From: Flavobacteriales bacterium
GTDB lineage: Bacteria; Bacteroidota; Bacteroidia; Flavobacteriales; Flavobacteriaceae
Assembly (NCBI GenBank): GCA_018335925.1
Contig: JAGXRF010000064.1
Location: 62,001 to 126,000 of the forward strand
DNA length: 64,000 nt
Direction: 5' to 3'
The notes under the pieces are model-generated. The model saw nothing but the letters and a program-made list of their open reading frames with translations, ran no database searches and was not told the DNA's origin. A program made the translations under genes and the position numbers. Below, in pieces: positions 1 through 9,943 of the stretch (positions within the stretch are counted from its first letter, which is position 1; each line of letters begins with the position of its first letter).

Positions 1-878
1 TCTAAAACTCCATTAATAAAAATAGCACTATTTGGAGTTGAGTACTCTTTGGCTATTTCTAAATATTCGTTAATAGTTACTTTGATAGGAATACTGGAGA
101 AATACAAAAATTCTGCAATGGCCATATTCAACAAAATAATATCCATTAAAGCAATACGCTCCATGTCCCAATTAGGAGTTTTGTTTTCGTATTCTTTTTG
201 CAAAGTTTTGTAATTCAACATCACTTTTCGGAATAACTCTAAGGCAAAATCTTTATCCTCCAAATCTTTAAATAAAGGAGAAAGTTGGAAAGCATTTCTT
301 CCTTTTTCCCAAGTTTTTAATTGTTTTAATATAAAGGAATTTACCAACGGAAAATCGTCTGCCCATTGCATGTAGTTATCTTCCATCAATTCGTATAATT
401 TGTTGTTTGGAGCAATAATTTCTTCAAACATTTTACGAACAAAAGCCAAATCATTTTCCCATGATTGTTTTTTGTCTTGCAGGTAATCTTGGTACAAATC
501 GCTTTCTTTGATGGCTTGTATGAGCCACAAAATGGCATCATCGTTGTTTTTCCAATAAAACAATTTTCGTTGTTCCATTCGGTCTTTCAAATCTTGTAAA
601 GAAGCCAAATGCAACAAAACTTGATTTTGAACAAATTTTAAGTTGGGATTTCTTTCTTCAGGAGTTGCCAAGTGTTTCTTTTTAGCAACTTCTATGTATT
701 CTTCTTCTTTCTGACGAATTTCTACAAAAGCAGACATCATTAAAAGATAAATATCTTCCATTACTTGCATGGAATGTAACAAAGTTTTTTCGTATTTCAC
801 CAAATCATCCGAATCGCTTTGCAGCATGGCATATATGGTTTGTAAAACTTTTAATCGAAGATGTCGTCTGTTGAGCAC
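1..878 (-). CDS. nusB: Transcription antitermination protein NusB, long Bacteroidota form (partial, C-terminus off window edge)
   Basis: Absent from ORF track. Reverse-strand reading from GTG at 878 gives (M)LNRRHLRLKVLQTIYAMLQSDSDD... and, near the edge, ERIALMDIILLNMAIAEFLYFSSIPIKVTINEYLEIAKEYSTPNSAIFINGVL, the NusB C-terminal signature. Confidence 0.9.
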   Translation of the reverse strand, partial: MLNRRHLRLKVLQTIYAMLQSDSDDLVKYEKTLLHSMQVMEDIYLLMMSAFVEIRQKEEEYIEVAKKKHLATPEERNPNLKFVQNQVLLHLASLQDLKDRMEQRKLFYWKNNDDAILWLIQAIKESDLYQDYLQDKKQSWENDLAFVRKMFEEIIAPNNKLYELMEDNYMQWADDFPLVNSFILKQLKTWEKGRNAFQLSPLFKDLEDKDFALELFRKVMLNYKTLQKEYENKTPNWDMERIALMDIILLNMAIAEFLYFSSIPIKVTINEYLEIAKEYSTPNSAIFINGVL

Positions 879-955
879 GTGTAAAGAACTTTTAAATAAT
901 AAAAACGGAGCCAAATAAATTTAGCTCCGCAAAAATAGGTAATATTTTGAAAATA

Positions 956-2059
956 CTATTTCAGATTTTGCTTTTTACGCTCTTCAATTCTACTTTGAGC
1001 CACTTGCAATGCTGCTTGGTGGGTTGTGATTTGATTTTTTTGAGCAATTTGCAATATTTCCAAAGTAGTATGGTAAATATTTTCGGTGCGTTTCATTGCC
1101 TCTGCTTTGTCATATTTGGCAATTTCGGCATATACATTAATGATCCCTCCAGCATTGATAACAAAATCAGGAGCATAAACAATTCCTTTTTGTTGTAACA
1201 ACAAACCGTGTTTGTTTTCGTCTGCCAACTGATTGTTTGCAGCACCAGCAATAATGGTAGCTTTGATTTTGCTCAAACATTCGTCATTTACAGTTGCACC
1301 CAATGCACATGGAGCGTAAATGTCCATTTCTGCACTATAAATATCGTCACCAGCAAAAATAATGGCACCATATTTTTTACTTACTTCCTCTAATCTAGCT
1401 TCGTTGATATCGGTAATAAAAACTTTTGCATTTTCTTTGGTTAAGTATTCCACCAATGTCTCTCCTACATGCCCGATTCCCTGTACCAAAACTTTCTTTC
1501 CTTCCAAGTTATCCGATCCATATTGGTGTTTGGCAGCTGCTTTCATTCCCATGTAAACTCCATAAGCAGTTACAGGCGATGGATTTCCGCTTCCTCCTCT
1601 TGATTCAGAAATTCCGGTAACGTGAGGAGTTACATCATGAACTGTATCCATATCGGCAGTGGTCATTCCAACATCTTCTGCTGTAATGTATTTTCCAGAT
1701 AAAGAATGTACAAACTCACCGAATTTTCTCATCAACTCAGGTGTTTTTTGGGTTTTGGCATCACCAATAATTACAGCTTTTCCTCCACCTAAATTCAATC
1801 CTGCCACAGCCGACTTAAAGGTCATCCCTCTTGACAATCGCAATACATCGTTTAATGCTTCCCATTCGTTTTGATAACTCCACATACGTGTTCCACCTAA
1901 AGCTGGACCCAATACTGTGTTGTGAATACCGATAATGGCTTTTAATCCTGTTTCTTTGTCTTGACAAAACACTACTTGTTCGTGGTTGTCAAAAGACAAT
2001 TGTCCGAAAACTGGATCAGAATGAATGATTTCTTGCGAAGTTAACAAACCGTCTGTCAT
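956..2059 (-). CDS. Leucine/Glu/Phe/Val dehydrogenase family protein
   Basis: ALGGTRMW, GGGKAVI, VQGIGHVGE (Rossmann) and APDFVINAGG motifs of Leu/Phe dehydrogenases. Confidence 0.92.
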   Translation of the reverse strand: MTDGLLTSQEIIHSDPVFGQLSFDNHEQVVFCQDKETGLKAIIGIHNTVLGPALGGTRMWSYQNEWEALNDVLRLSRGMTFKSAVAGLNLGGGKAVIIGDAKTQKTPELMRKFGEFVHSLSGKYITAEDVGMTTADMDTVHDVTPHVTGISESRGGSGNPSPVTAYGVYMGMKAAAKHQYGSDNLEGKKVLVQGIGHVGETLVEYLTKENAKVFITDINEARLEEVSKKYGAIIFAGDDIYSAEMDIYAPCALGATVNDECLSKIKATIIAGAANNQLADENKHGLLLQQKGIVYAPDFVINAGGIINVYAEIAKYDKAEAMKRTENIYHTTLEILQIAQKNQITTHQAALQVAQSRIEERKKQNLK

Positions 2060-2245
2060 GTGAAATAGAAGTTTATATTAATAATTTGATTACAAATATA
2101 GGTTTTAATTTAAGATAAATTAATTTTAGCCTTACTTTTTAGGTTTTCTTTGTAGATAATGCATCGTTAATCCGTCTTAAATTTTACCTTTTTTTAAGTA
2201 TTTTACCAAATACATTGGTTACTTTTACCAAGTTTTAAAGAATTC

Positions 2246-4012
2246 ATGAAAGAATTACAACATCTCAACCAATACTTTATAAAATATAAATTGCACTTTT
2301 TAGGTGGTATTGCCATTACTATTATTGCACAATTTTTTGCATTATATACGCCTAAATTAGTGAATAAATCCATCACTACGGTTACCAACTTTCCAACCAA
2401 CGCTACCGATGCACAAATGAAAGAAGCCACTTGGATACTAACCGAATCGCTTTTGCTTATTATTGGTACTACATTGGTATATGGTTTTTTGACCTTTTTA
2501 ATGCGACAAACCTTAATTGTGATGTCAAGGCATGTGGAGTATGATTTGAAAAACGAAGTATATGCCCACTACCAAAAACTTTCGTTAAACTTTTACAAGC
2601 AAAATCGCATTGGTGATTTGATGAACCGTATTAGTGAAGATGTGGGAAAAGTACGCATGTATGTTGGTCCTGCCGTAATGTATACCATTAACACTTTGAT
2701 TAGATTTGCAGTGGTTATTATTTATATGTGGAATGTTTCCCCAAAACTTACCATTTATACGCTTTTACCACTGCCATTATTGTCATATACCATTTACAAA
2801 GTAAGTGCAGCTATTCATGTTCGCAGCACCAAATACCAAGAGAACTTATCCAATTTATCGAGTTTTGTGCAAGAATTTTTCTCTGGAATTAGAGTAGTAA
2901 AAGCCTTTGCATTAGAGAACGACAAGGAAAAAGATTTTGAAAAAATCACCTCCGACAGCAAAACCAAAAATTTAAGTTTGGCAAAAATCAATGCATTATT
3001 TGGTCCGTTGATGATATTGTTAATTGGCTTGAGCAACCTCGTGGTAATTTTTATTGGTGGAAAAATGTATCTGGACAATGAAATTACTCAAATTGGGGTA
3101 ATAGCTGAATTTATCTTGTATGTAAACATGCTTACATGGCCAGTTGCATCTATCGGGTGGGTAAGTTCTTTGGTGCAAGAAGCAGAAGCATCGCAAAAAA
3201 GAATCAATCAATTTTTAAAAATCAAACCTGATATTGAGGACAAAGAGGTACTTTCCGTTGACCATGTCCAAGGAAAATTGCACTTTAAAAATGTGTCGTT
3301 TACTTACCCAGATACGGGTATAGAAGCATTAAAAAACATTTCTTTTGAAGTAAATCCCGGACAAACTTTGGCAATTATTGGCAAAACCGGAAGTGGTAAA
3401 ACCACCTTATTATCTCTAATAAATAGATTATACGAAGCTAGTAGTGGAGAAATATTTATTGATGGCATACCCATTCAAAAAATCCCATTAGGTGTATTGA
3501 GGGATGAAATTTCCGTGGTGCCTCAAGATGGTTTTTTGTTTTCGATGACTATAGCCGAAAACGTAAAATTTGGCAAACCCGAAGCTTCACAACAAGAAAT
3601 TGAAAAAGTTTGTGAAATGGCTTATGTACATCACAACATTATCGATTTAAAAGATGGATATCAAACCATGTTGGGTGAAAGGGGTATTAACTTATCAGGC
3701 GGACAAAAACAAAGAATATCTATTGCAAGAGCTTTATTAAAAGAGCATTCCTTGATTTTGTTTGACGATTGTCTTTCCGCAGTTGATATGGAAACTGAAG
3801 AAATTATTTTAAAAAATTTATACCAAGTTTCGCAAAATAAAACCACCATTATCGTCAGCCATAGGGTATCAAGTGTAAAACATGCCGACTATATTTTGGT
3901 GTTAGAAGAAGGAAAAATTTTAGAACAAGGCACTCATAATGAATTAGTAAACCTTCAGGGTACTTATGCCAATTTGCTGGAGAAACAATTGCAAGAAAAA
4001 GAAATGAAATAA
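2246..4012 (+). CDS. ABC transporter, fused permease/ATP-binding (MsbA/MdlB-like)
   Basis: N-terminal TM domain, Walker A GKTGSGKTT, signature LSGGQKQR, Walker B LILFDD. Confidence 0.93.
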   Translation: MKELQHLNQYFIKYKLHFLGGIAITIIAQFFALYTPKLVNKSITTVTNFPTNATDAQMKEATWILTESLLLIIGTTLVYGFLTFLMRQTLIVMSRHVEYDLKNEVYAHYQKLSLNFYKQNRIGDLMNRISEDVGKVRMYVGPAVMYTINTLIRFAVVIIYMWNVSPKLTIYTLLPLPLLSYTIYKVSAAIHVRSTKYQENLSNLSSFVQEFFSGIRVVKAFALENDKEKDFEKITSDSKTKNLSLAKINALFGPLMILLIGLSNLVVIFIGGKMYLDNEITQIGVIAEFILYVNMLTWPVASIGWVSSLVQEAEASQKRINQFLKIKPDIEDKEVLSVDHVQGKLHFKNVSFTYPDTGIEALKNISFEVNPGQTLAIIGKTGSGKTTLLSLINRLYEASSGEIFIDGIPIQKIPLGVLRDEISVVPQDGFLFSMTIAENVKFGKPEASQQEIEKVCEMAYVHHNIIDLKDGYQTMLGERGINLSGGQKQRISIARALLKEHSLILFDDCLSAVDMETEEIILKNLYQVSQNKTTIIVSHRVSSVKHADYILVLEEGKILEQGTHNELVNLQGTYANLLEKQLQEKEMK

Positions 4013-4079
4013 TTATTTTGAAGTTTCCATTTTTTTTTAGACTTTTGGTTTCAAACTAATTCAAATTGACAGAAAGAAT

Positions 4080-4439
4080 ATGAGCGAAAAAGACATGTTA
4101 GAAAAAGATGAAATCTTTTCTAAAGTATTGAGAGCAGGGAGAAGAACTTATTTCTTTGACGTAAGATCCACCAAAGCAGACGATTACTACATCACTATTA
4201 CCGAATCAAAAAAATTTACCGAAGAAGACGGTTCTTTTCATTTCAAAAAACATAAAATCTATTTGTACAAAGAAGACTTTGCTGCTTTTAGAGAAATTTT
4301 AGACGAAATGACTTCTTTTGTAATTAATAACAAAGGAGAAGAAGTGATTTCAGAACGTCATCAAAAAGACTTTAAAAAAGAATATCGTTCAGAAGACGGA
4401 AAATCAAGCTACACTGATGTAGATTTTGACGATATTTAA
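4080..4439 (+). CDS. PUR family DNA/RNA-binding protein (DUF3276)
   Basis: Small acidic/basic protein with FSKVLRAGRRTYFFDVRSTKADDYYITITESKK, typical Bacteroidota PUR-alpha-like. Confidence 0.85.
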   Translation: MSEKDMLEKDEIFSKVLRAGRRTYFFDVRSTKADDYYITITESKKFTEEDGSFHFKKHKIYLYKEDFAAFREILDEMTSFVINNKGEEVISERHQKDFKKEYRSEDGKSSYTDVDFDDI

Positions 4440-4463
4440 AAAGCTTTCTAACCAAACTTGATT

Positions 4464-4497
4464 AAAAACCACAAATCTTCGGAGCTGTGGTTTTTTT
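4464..4497 (+). terminator. Rho-independent terminator after the PUR-family gene
   Basis: AAAAACCACA...TGTGGTTTTT stem followed by T run. Confidence 0.75.
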
Positions 4498-4532
4498 ATT
4501 ACATATAATCGACCCTAAAAACAAAGCTTTTG

Positions 4533-4590
4533 TATTTCAGAATTTGATTTAGAATCTAAATTGAGAAGCTGAATTCATTTCAGCTTGACA
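4533..4590. repeat. Possible decayed dispersed intergenic repeat with perfect 8-bp hairpin
   Basis: AAGCTGAA (4566-4573) - TTCAT - TTCAGCTT (4579-4586), preceded by TTTCAGAATTTGATTTAGAATCT. Confidence 0.4.
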
Positions 4591-4647
4591 AGGCTTAGGC
4601 TTTTTAATATTATTTTATGTTTAATGTTTAAAACTAAATAACTACAA

Positions 4648-4681
4648 AAAAAATCCCGAGCTAAAAAACTCGGGATTTTAT
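4648..4681 (-). terminator. Rho-independent terminator of sucC
   Basis: AAATCCCGAG-CTAAAAAA-CTCGGGATTT hairpin; T run on the minus strand, just downstream of the sucC stop. Confidence 0.8.
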
Positions 4682-4696
4682 ATCAAATCTAACAAA

Positions 4697-5890
4697 TTAA
4701 CTCAAGGCAACTTGTACTTGGTCTGCTGCTTCTTGGAATTCAACCGCAGATAAAATTGGCATTCCGGAATTGTCGATCAATTCTTTTGCAATGTCCGCAT
4801 TGGTTCCTTGTAATCTTACAATAATTGGCACTTTAATATCGTCACCCATATTTTTGTAAGCATCTACCACCCCTTGTGCAACTCTGTCGCAACGAACGAT
4901 TCCACCAAAAATGTTGATTAAAATAGCTTTTACATTCGGATCTTTTAAAATAATTCTGAAAGCAGTTTCTACTCTTTTGGCATCTGCAGTTCCACCAACA
5001 TCTAAAAAGTTAGCCGGTTCAAAACCTGCATATTTGATCAAATCCATGGTAGCCATTGCCAAACCTGCTCCGTTTACCATACATCCAACAGTACCATCTA
5101 AATCAACGTAATTTAATCCGGCTTCTTTGGCTTCAACTTCAATTGGGTTTTCTTCTCTTACATCACGCATTTCGGCAATTTTTTGTTGACGATACAATGC
5201 GTTGTCATCCAAACCAACTTTTGCATCTACTGCTAAAATTTTATTGTCAGATGTTTTTAATACAGGGTTAATTTCAAATAACGAAGCATCTGAACCAACA
5301 TAAGCTGCGTACAATGACTCTACAAATTTTACCATTTCTTTAAACGCATTGCCACTCAAACCTAAGTTAAAAGCAACTCTACGAGCTTGAAAACCTTGTA
5401 ATCCGTAAGCTGGATCGATTTCTTCGGTAAAAATTAAATGTGGGGTTTTTTCTGCTACTTCTTCAATGTCCATTCCTCCTTCGGTAGAATACATGATCAT
5501 GTTTCTTCCTTTAGAACGATTTAATAAAATAGACATATAAAATTCTTTAGTTTCACTTTCTCCAGGATAGTACACATCTTCTGCAATCAAAACTTTGTGT
5601 ACTGTTTTTCCTTCAGGTGGGGTTTGTGGAGTAATTAATTGCATTCCGATGATTTGCTCAGAAATTTCGGTAACTTGCTCTAAGTTTTTAGCCAACTTAA
5701 CTCCTCCTCCTTTTCCTCTTCCTCCTGCATGGATTTGTGCCTTGATTACGTACCAGCTAGTTCCTGTTTCGGCAGTTAATTGTTTTGCAGCAGCTACTGC
5801 TTCTACCGGATTGTTAGCAACAATTCCTCTCTGTACTCTCACTCCGTATTTGGATAAAATTTCTTTTCCTTGGTATTCGTGAATGTTCAT
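4697..5890 (-). CDS. sucC: Succinate--CoA ligase (ADP-forming) subunit beta
   Basis: MNIHEYQGKEILSKYGV, AQIHAGGRGKGGGVKLAK, FLDVGGTADA, INIFGGIVRCD. Confidence 0.97.
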   Translation of the reverse strand: MNIHEYQGKEILSKYGVRVQRGIVANNPVEAVAAAKQLTAETGTSWYVIKAQIHAGGRGKGGGVKLAKNLEQVTEISEQIIGMQLITPQTPPEGKTVHKVLIAEDVYYPGESETKEFYMSILLNRSKGRNMIMYSTEGGMDIEEVAEKTPHLIFTEEIDPAYGLQGFQARRVAFNLGLSGNAFKEMVKFVESLYAAYVGSDASLFEINPVLKTSDNKILAVDAKVGLDDNALYRQQKIAEMRDVREENPIEVEAKEAGLNYVDLDGTVGCMVNGAGLAMATMDLIKYAGFEPANFLDVGGTADAKRVETAFRIILKDPNVKAILINIFGGIVRCDRVAQGVVDAYKNMGDDIKVPIIVRLQGTNADIAKELIDNSGMPILSAVEFQEAADQVQVALS

Positions 5891-6112
5891 GTTTTGAAGT
5901 TTAGATCTTACTCAATTAATGGTCACAAAAATACAAAAGTAATTTCAAAATGAAGGCAATGGTGGACTTTAAATTTTGCAAGATTTTGCAACACAAAGCG
6001 AGATTTTTATCTCATTTTTCAATTTTACTAACCAAAAACGATTTTTTGTAGTGAAATATGCAACGAAACATGGAGTTTATTCTTACATGCTTTTGTATGA
6101 GTAGTTGATGCA

Positions 6113-6256
6113 CTCGCCCCAATTGCAGTGATAGCTTTGTGTAGCAAAATTGGCAGCAGTGGTTGTGCTGCCAAAGCGACCAACGGAAGCTTTGAACAGC
6201 AGATTACCAATGCCCAATTTTGCAAACAAACTAAAACGGAAAGTGGGAATAGCGAT
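6113..6256. repeat. Structured intergenic element (multi-stem inverted repeats), likely a flavobacterial dispersed repeat or ncRNA-like element
   Basis: Outer stem TTTGT-gta-GCAAAATTGG (6136-6153) with CCAATTTTGC-aa-ACAAA (6214-6230); inner stems TGGCAGCA/TGCTGCCA (6151-6158/6166-6173) and CAAAGC/GCTTTG (6172-6177/6189-6194). Flanks CCCCAATTGCAGTGATAGC ... ACGGAAAGTGGGAATAGC. Confidence 0.55.
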
Positions 6257-6385
6257 AAAAAACAACAAAACTAGATGTTAATTGATATATTTATAACATT
6301 TCGTTATTTTTTGTGATGTCGTGTGATAAAAATTAGAAAATTAAAATTAGCATGCTATTTTTGCCCTCCAATTAAGAAATGAACC

Positions 6386-7615
6386 ATGGAAAATAACCAA
6401 TTAGTAAGTATTGCCAACCGCTTTGGATCACCAGTTTTTGTGTATGATGCACACCGAATTATTTCGCAATATGACCGATTGACCAAAGCGTTTGCAAAGG
6501 TGGACCAACTTAGAATTAATTATGCTGTGAAGGCTTTGTCAAATGTTTCGATTTTAAAATTGATGAAAGAACTGGGCTCTGGCTTAGATACGGTATCTAT
6601 TCAAGAAGTGTTGCTTGGATTGGAAGCGGGCTTTGAACCTCAACGCATTATTTTTACTCCTAATGGGGTGTCGTTAGAAGAAATTATTGAAGTGGCACAC
6701 ATGGGGGTGCAAATTAATATTGACAACCTTTCGATTTTAGAGCAGTTTGGCACACAATTTCCTAAAATTCCGGTTTGTATTCGAATCAATCCTCACGTAA
6801 TGGCAGGTGGAAACTCTAATATTTCAGTAGGACATATTGATAGTAAATTCGGAATTTCTATTCATCAAATGCCGCATTTGTTACGTATTGTTGAAAACAC
6901 TGGCATGCATATTAACGGGATTCACATGCATACCGGATCGGATATTTTAGATATTGATGTGTTTTTGTATGCTGCAGAAATTTTATTTAATGCTGCCAAA
7001 AACTTTACCAATTTAGAATTTATTGACTTTGGAAGCGGATTTAAAGTTCCGTATAAAAAAGACGATATTGAAACCAATATTGAAGAACTAGGTGAGCGTT
7101 TAACCGAACGTTTTTTGGCTTTTGAAAAAGAATATGGAAGAAGTTTGACCTTGACGTTTGAACCTGGAAAGTTTTTAGTGAGTCAAGCCGGATATTTTGT
7201 TGCCAAAGTAAATGTGGTAAAACAAACTACTTCTACCATTTTTGCAGGAATTGATTCTGGCTTTAACCATTTGATTCGTCCGATGTTTTATGGTTCATAC
7301 CACCATATCGAAAACATTTCTAACCCAGATGGGAAAGAGCGTTTTTACTCGGTGGTAGGCTATATTTGCGAAACAGACACTTTTGCCAATAACAGAAGAA
7401 TTACCGAAATTAAAGAAGGTGATTTGTTGTGTTTTCACAATGCTGGTGCTTATTGCTTTTCGATGGCATCTAACTACAACTCTCGCTTTCGTCCGGCAGA
7501 AGTGCTTTGGTACGAAGGAAAAGCCCATTTGATTAGAAAGCGTGAAACCATGAAAGACTTATTAAAAAACCAGGTAGTTTTAGATTTTAGCTTACAAGAA
7601 GCCAATGTTGTTTAA
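6386..7615 (+). CDS. lysA: Diaminopimelate decarboxylase
   Basis: PLP-binding INYAVKALSN, HMHTGSDI, FEPGKFLV, CETDTFA motifs. Confidence 0.95.
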   Translation: MENNQLVSIANRFGSPVFVYDAHRIISQYDRLTKAFAKVDQLRINYAVKALSNVSILKLMKELGSGLDTVSIQEVLLGLEAGFEPQRIIFTPNGVSLEEIIEVAHMGVQINIDNLSILEQFGTQFPKIPVCIRINPHVMAGGNSNISVGHIDSKFGISIHQMPHLLRIVENTGMHINGIHMHTGSDILDIDVFLYAAEILFNAAKNFTNLEFIDFGSGFKVPYKKDDIETNIEELGERLTERFLAFEKEYGRSLTLTFEPGKFLVSQAGYFVAKVNVVKQTTSTIFAGIDSGFNHLIRPMFYGSYHHIENISNPDGKERFYSVVGYICETDTFANNRRITEIKEGDLLCFHNAGAYCFSMASNYNSRFRPAEVLWYEGKAHLIRKRETMKDLLKNQVVLDFSLQEANVV

Positions 7616-7646
7616 GATTTTACACTAACTCCAAACTTTCTTTTGC

Positions 7647-7681
7647 TAAAACCGTAACATAAAAAGTTGCGGTTTTTTGGT
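7647..7681 (+). terminator. Rho-independent terminator of lysA
   Basis: AAAACCGTAAC-ATAAAAA-GTTGCGGTTTT hairpin (one G-T wobble) followed by T run. Confidence 0.7.
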
Positions 7682-7713
7682 TTTTATTACATTTGAATTT
7701 AAAAGCAATTGCA

Positions 7714-8961
7714 ATGGAAAAAACTGCAAAAATATCTTTTAAAAACATCTTAACTCTACCGGTTGTAGTAGCAGCTTTAGGCTATTTTGTAGATATTTAC
7801 GATTTGCTTTTGTTCGGAATTGTTCGTGTTCCAAGTTTGATTGACTTAGGTTTAAACCCAGATGTGGAGGGCACCATGATTTTAAATTGGCAAATGTTTG
7901 GATTGCTTTTGGGAGGAATTTTATGGGGTGTTTTAGGGGATAAAAAAGGTAGACTTTCCGTATTATTTGGCTCTATTTTAGTGTACTCTTTGGCAAATAT
8001 TGCTTGTGGTTATTTACCAAATTTTCCGAAAGAAAACATTGCTATCATTTATGCCTCTTTAAGATTTATTGCTGGAATTGGTCTGGCTGGTGAGCTTGGT
8101 GCAGGCATTACCTTGGTGTCAGAAAGTTTACCTAAGGAACTGAGAGCCTTGGGTACTTCTATTGTAGCTGGATTTGGTTTATTAGGTGCCGTTTTTGCAC
8201 AACTTACGGTGGAATTTACTCAAGATTGGAGTTTGGCTTATTATATAGGTGGATTTTTAGGTATTCTGCTTCTTTTTTTAAGGATAGGAGTTGTGGAAAG
8301 TGGGATTTTTCAAAAGATTGAAAGTGAAAAACAAATTTCGAAAGGTCATTTTTGGTGGTTATTTACTCGAAAAAAGTTGCTAATTAAATACCTTAAATCC
8401 ATTGCTATTGGTATTCCTACTTGGTTTTGTATTGGGATTTTAGCCGTAATGGCCAATCAGTTTGCAGCTGCTTTGGGCATTCCTTCATTAACACCAGGTA
8501 AAGCTATTATGTGGGCTTACATAGGAATTTCTGCTGGAGATTTTGCCAGTGGATTTATTTCGCATTATTTAAAATCTCGAAAAAAAGCAATTTTAGGCAT
8601 GATGGGTTTTACCATAATTGGAGTTTTATTGATGTTGTATGGGCCCAATGGTTCCGCAAGCACCTATTATTTTTATTGTTTTTGGTTGGGATTAGGTACA
8701 GGTTATTGGGCCATGTTTGTTACGGTTGCATCAGAACAATTTGGCACCAACTTGCGAAGTACAGCCACTACCACAGTACCAAATATGGTAAGAGGCTTGC
8801 TTCCTACCCTACTGTTTGCTTTTGACGGATTAAAAGTTAACATCGGAGTAATACATGCTGCAGCACTAGTGGGTGTATTTTCTTTTGCAGTGGGTATGTA
8901 TGCTACTTGGAGTATTGAAGAAACCCATAATAAAGATTTAGATTTTGTAGAATTGCCATAG
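7714..8961 (+). CDS. MFS transporter
   Basis: About 12 hydrophobic segments; GVLGDKKGRLSVL loop motif. Track start (7693, TTG) precedes a better ATG at 7714. Confidence 0.88.
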   Translation: MEKTAKISFKNILTLPVVVAALGYFVDIYDLLLFGIVRVPSLIDLGLNPDVEGTMILNWQMFGLLLGGILWGVLGDKKGRLSVLFGSILVYSLANIACGYLPNFPKENIAIIYASLRFIAGIGLAGELGAGITLVSESLPKELRALGTSIVAGFGLLGAVFAQLTVEFTQDWSLAYYIGGFLGILLLFLRIGVVESGIFQKIESEKQISKGHFWWLFTRKKLLIKYLKSIAIGIPTWFCIGILAVMANQFAAALGIPSLTPGKAIMWAYIGISAGDFASGFISHYLKSRKKAILGMMGFTIIGVLLMLYGPNGSASTYYFYCFWLGLGTGYWAMFVTVASEQFGTNLRSTATTTVPNMVRGLLPTLLFAFDGLKVNIGVIHAAALVGVFSFAVGMYATWSIEETHNKDLDFVELP

Positions 8962-9009
8962 CAACTGCAAACAAAACCCTAAAAGCATCTTGCTTTTTTA
9001 GTTTCTTTA

Positions 9010-9018
9010 TATCTTTGC
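9010..9018 (+). promoter_or_regulatory. Bacteroidota -7 promoter element upstream of lipA
   Basis: TATCTTTGC matches the TAnnTTTG consensus, 22 nt before the ATG. Confidence 0.5.
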
Positions 9019-9039
9019 ACTGCTAATTTTTCAGAACAA

Positions 9040-9912
9040 ATGAACACGGTATTAGAGCATGTACAACCTCCGGTAGGCAAACCAAAATGGTTAAGAGTTA
9101 AACTTCCTACAGGTGAAAAATATACACAACTTAGAGGATTGGTAGATAAATATAATTTGCATACCATTTGTACCTCAGGGAGTTGTCCAAATATGGGAGA
9201 ATGTTGGGGAGAAGGTACTGCTACCTTTATGATTTTAGGAAATATTTGTACCCGCTCTTGCGGATTTTGCGGTGTTAAAACCGGAAGGCCGGAAACTGTG
9301 GACTGGGAAGAGCCCGAAAAAGTAGCCCGCTCCATTAAAATCATGAATATCAAACATGCGGTGATTACGAGTGTGGATAGAGACGATTTGAAAGATATGG
9401 GTAGCATTATTTGGTTGGAAACCATCCAAGCCATCAGAAGAATGAACCCTGAAACCACTTTAGAAACTTTAATTCCTGACTTTCAAGGGATTCATAAACA
9501 TTTGGATAGAATTGTAGAAGCCAATCCTGAAGTTGTTTCACACAACATGGAAACTGTGCGAAGGTTGACCCGTGAAGTACGTATTCAAGCCAAATACGAC
9601 AGAAGTTTAGAGGTTTTACAATACTTAAAACAACAAGGTATTCGCAGAACCAAATCGGGTATCATGCTAGGTTTAGGAGAAACTGAAGAAGAAGTAATTG
9701 AAACACTCCACGATTTACGCAAGCACAACGTAGATGTGGTAACTATTGGTCAGTACTTACAGCCTACCAAAAAACACTTGCCAGTAAAAGAATTTATAAC
9801 TCCTGAGCAATTTAAAAAATACGAAGAAATAGGAAAATCTTTAGGCTTCCGACATGTAGAAAGCGGAGCTTTGGTAAGAAGTTCCTATCATGCTCAAAAA
9901 CATATTTTATAA
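9040..9912 (+). CDS. lipA: Lipoyl synthase
   Basis: [29 protein letters not shown] (radical SAM), [18 protein letters not shown]. Confidence 0.97.
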   Translation: MNTVLEHVQPPVGKPKWLRVKLPTGEKYTQLRGLVDKYNLHTICTSGSCPNMGECWGEGTATFMILGNICTRSCGFCGVKTGRPETVDWEEPEKVARSIKIMNIKHAVITSVDRDDLKDMGSIIWLETIQAIRRMNPETTLETLIPDFQGIHKHLDRIVEANPEVVSHNMETVRRLTREVRIQAKYDRSLEVLQYLKQQGIRRTKSGIMLGLGETEEEVIETLHDLRKHNVDVVTIGQYLQPTKKHLPVKEFITPEQFKKYEEIGKSLGFRHVESGALVRSSYHAQKHIL

Positions 9913-9916
9913 ATCA

Positions 9917-9943
9917 GAAAAGTGGAGCTACATCCACTTTTTT
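9917..9943 (+). terminator. Rho-independent terminator between convergent lipA and corA
   Basis: AAAAGTGGA-gctaca-TCCACTTTTTT hairpin. Confidence 0.7.

Noticed and set aside
6028-6268. Two small minus-strand ORFs (65 and 61 aa) in the sucC-lysA gap
   Set aside because: They read through the inverted-repeat element in two frames, lack convincing coding character, and are better explained as chance ORFs over a structured non-coding element.
8511-8825. 104-aa plus-strand ORF within the MFS gene
   Set aside because: Out-of-frame reading of a transporter gene; no family features.
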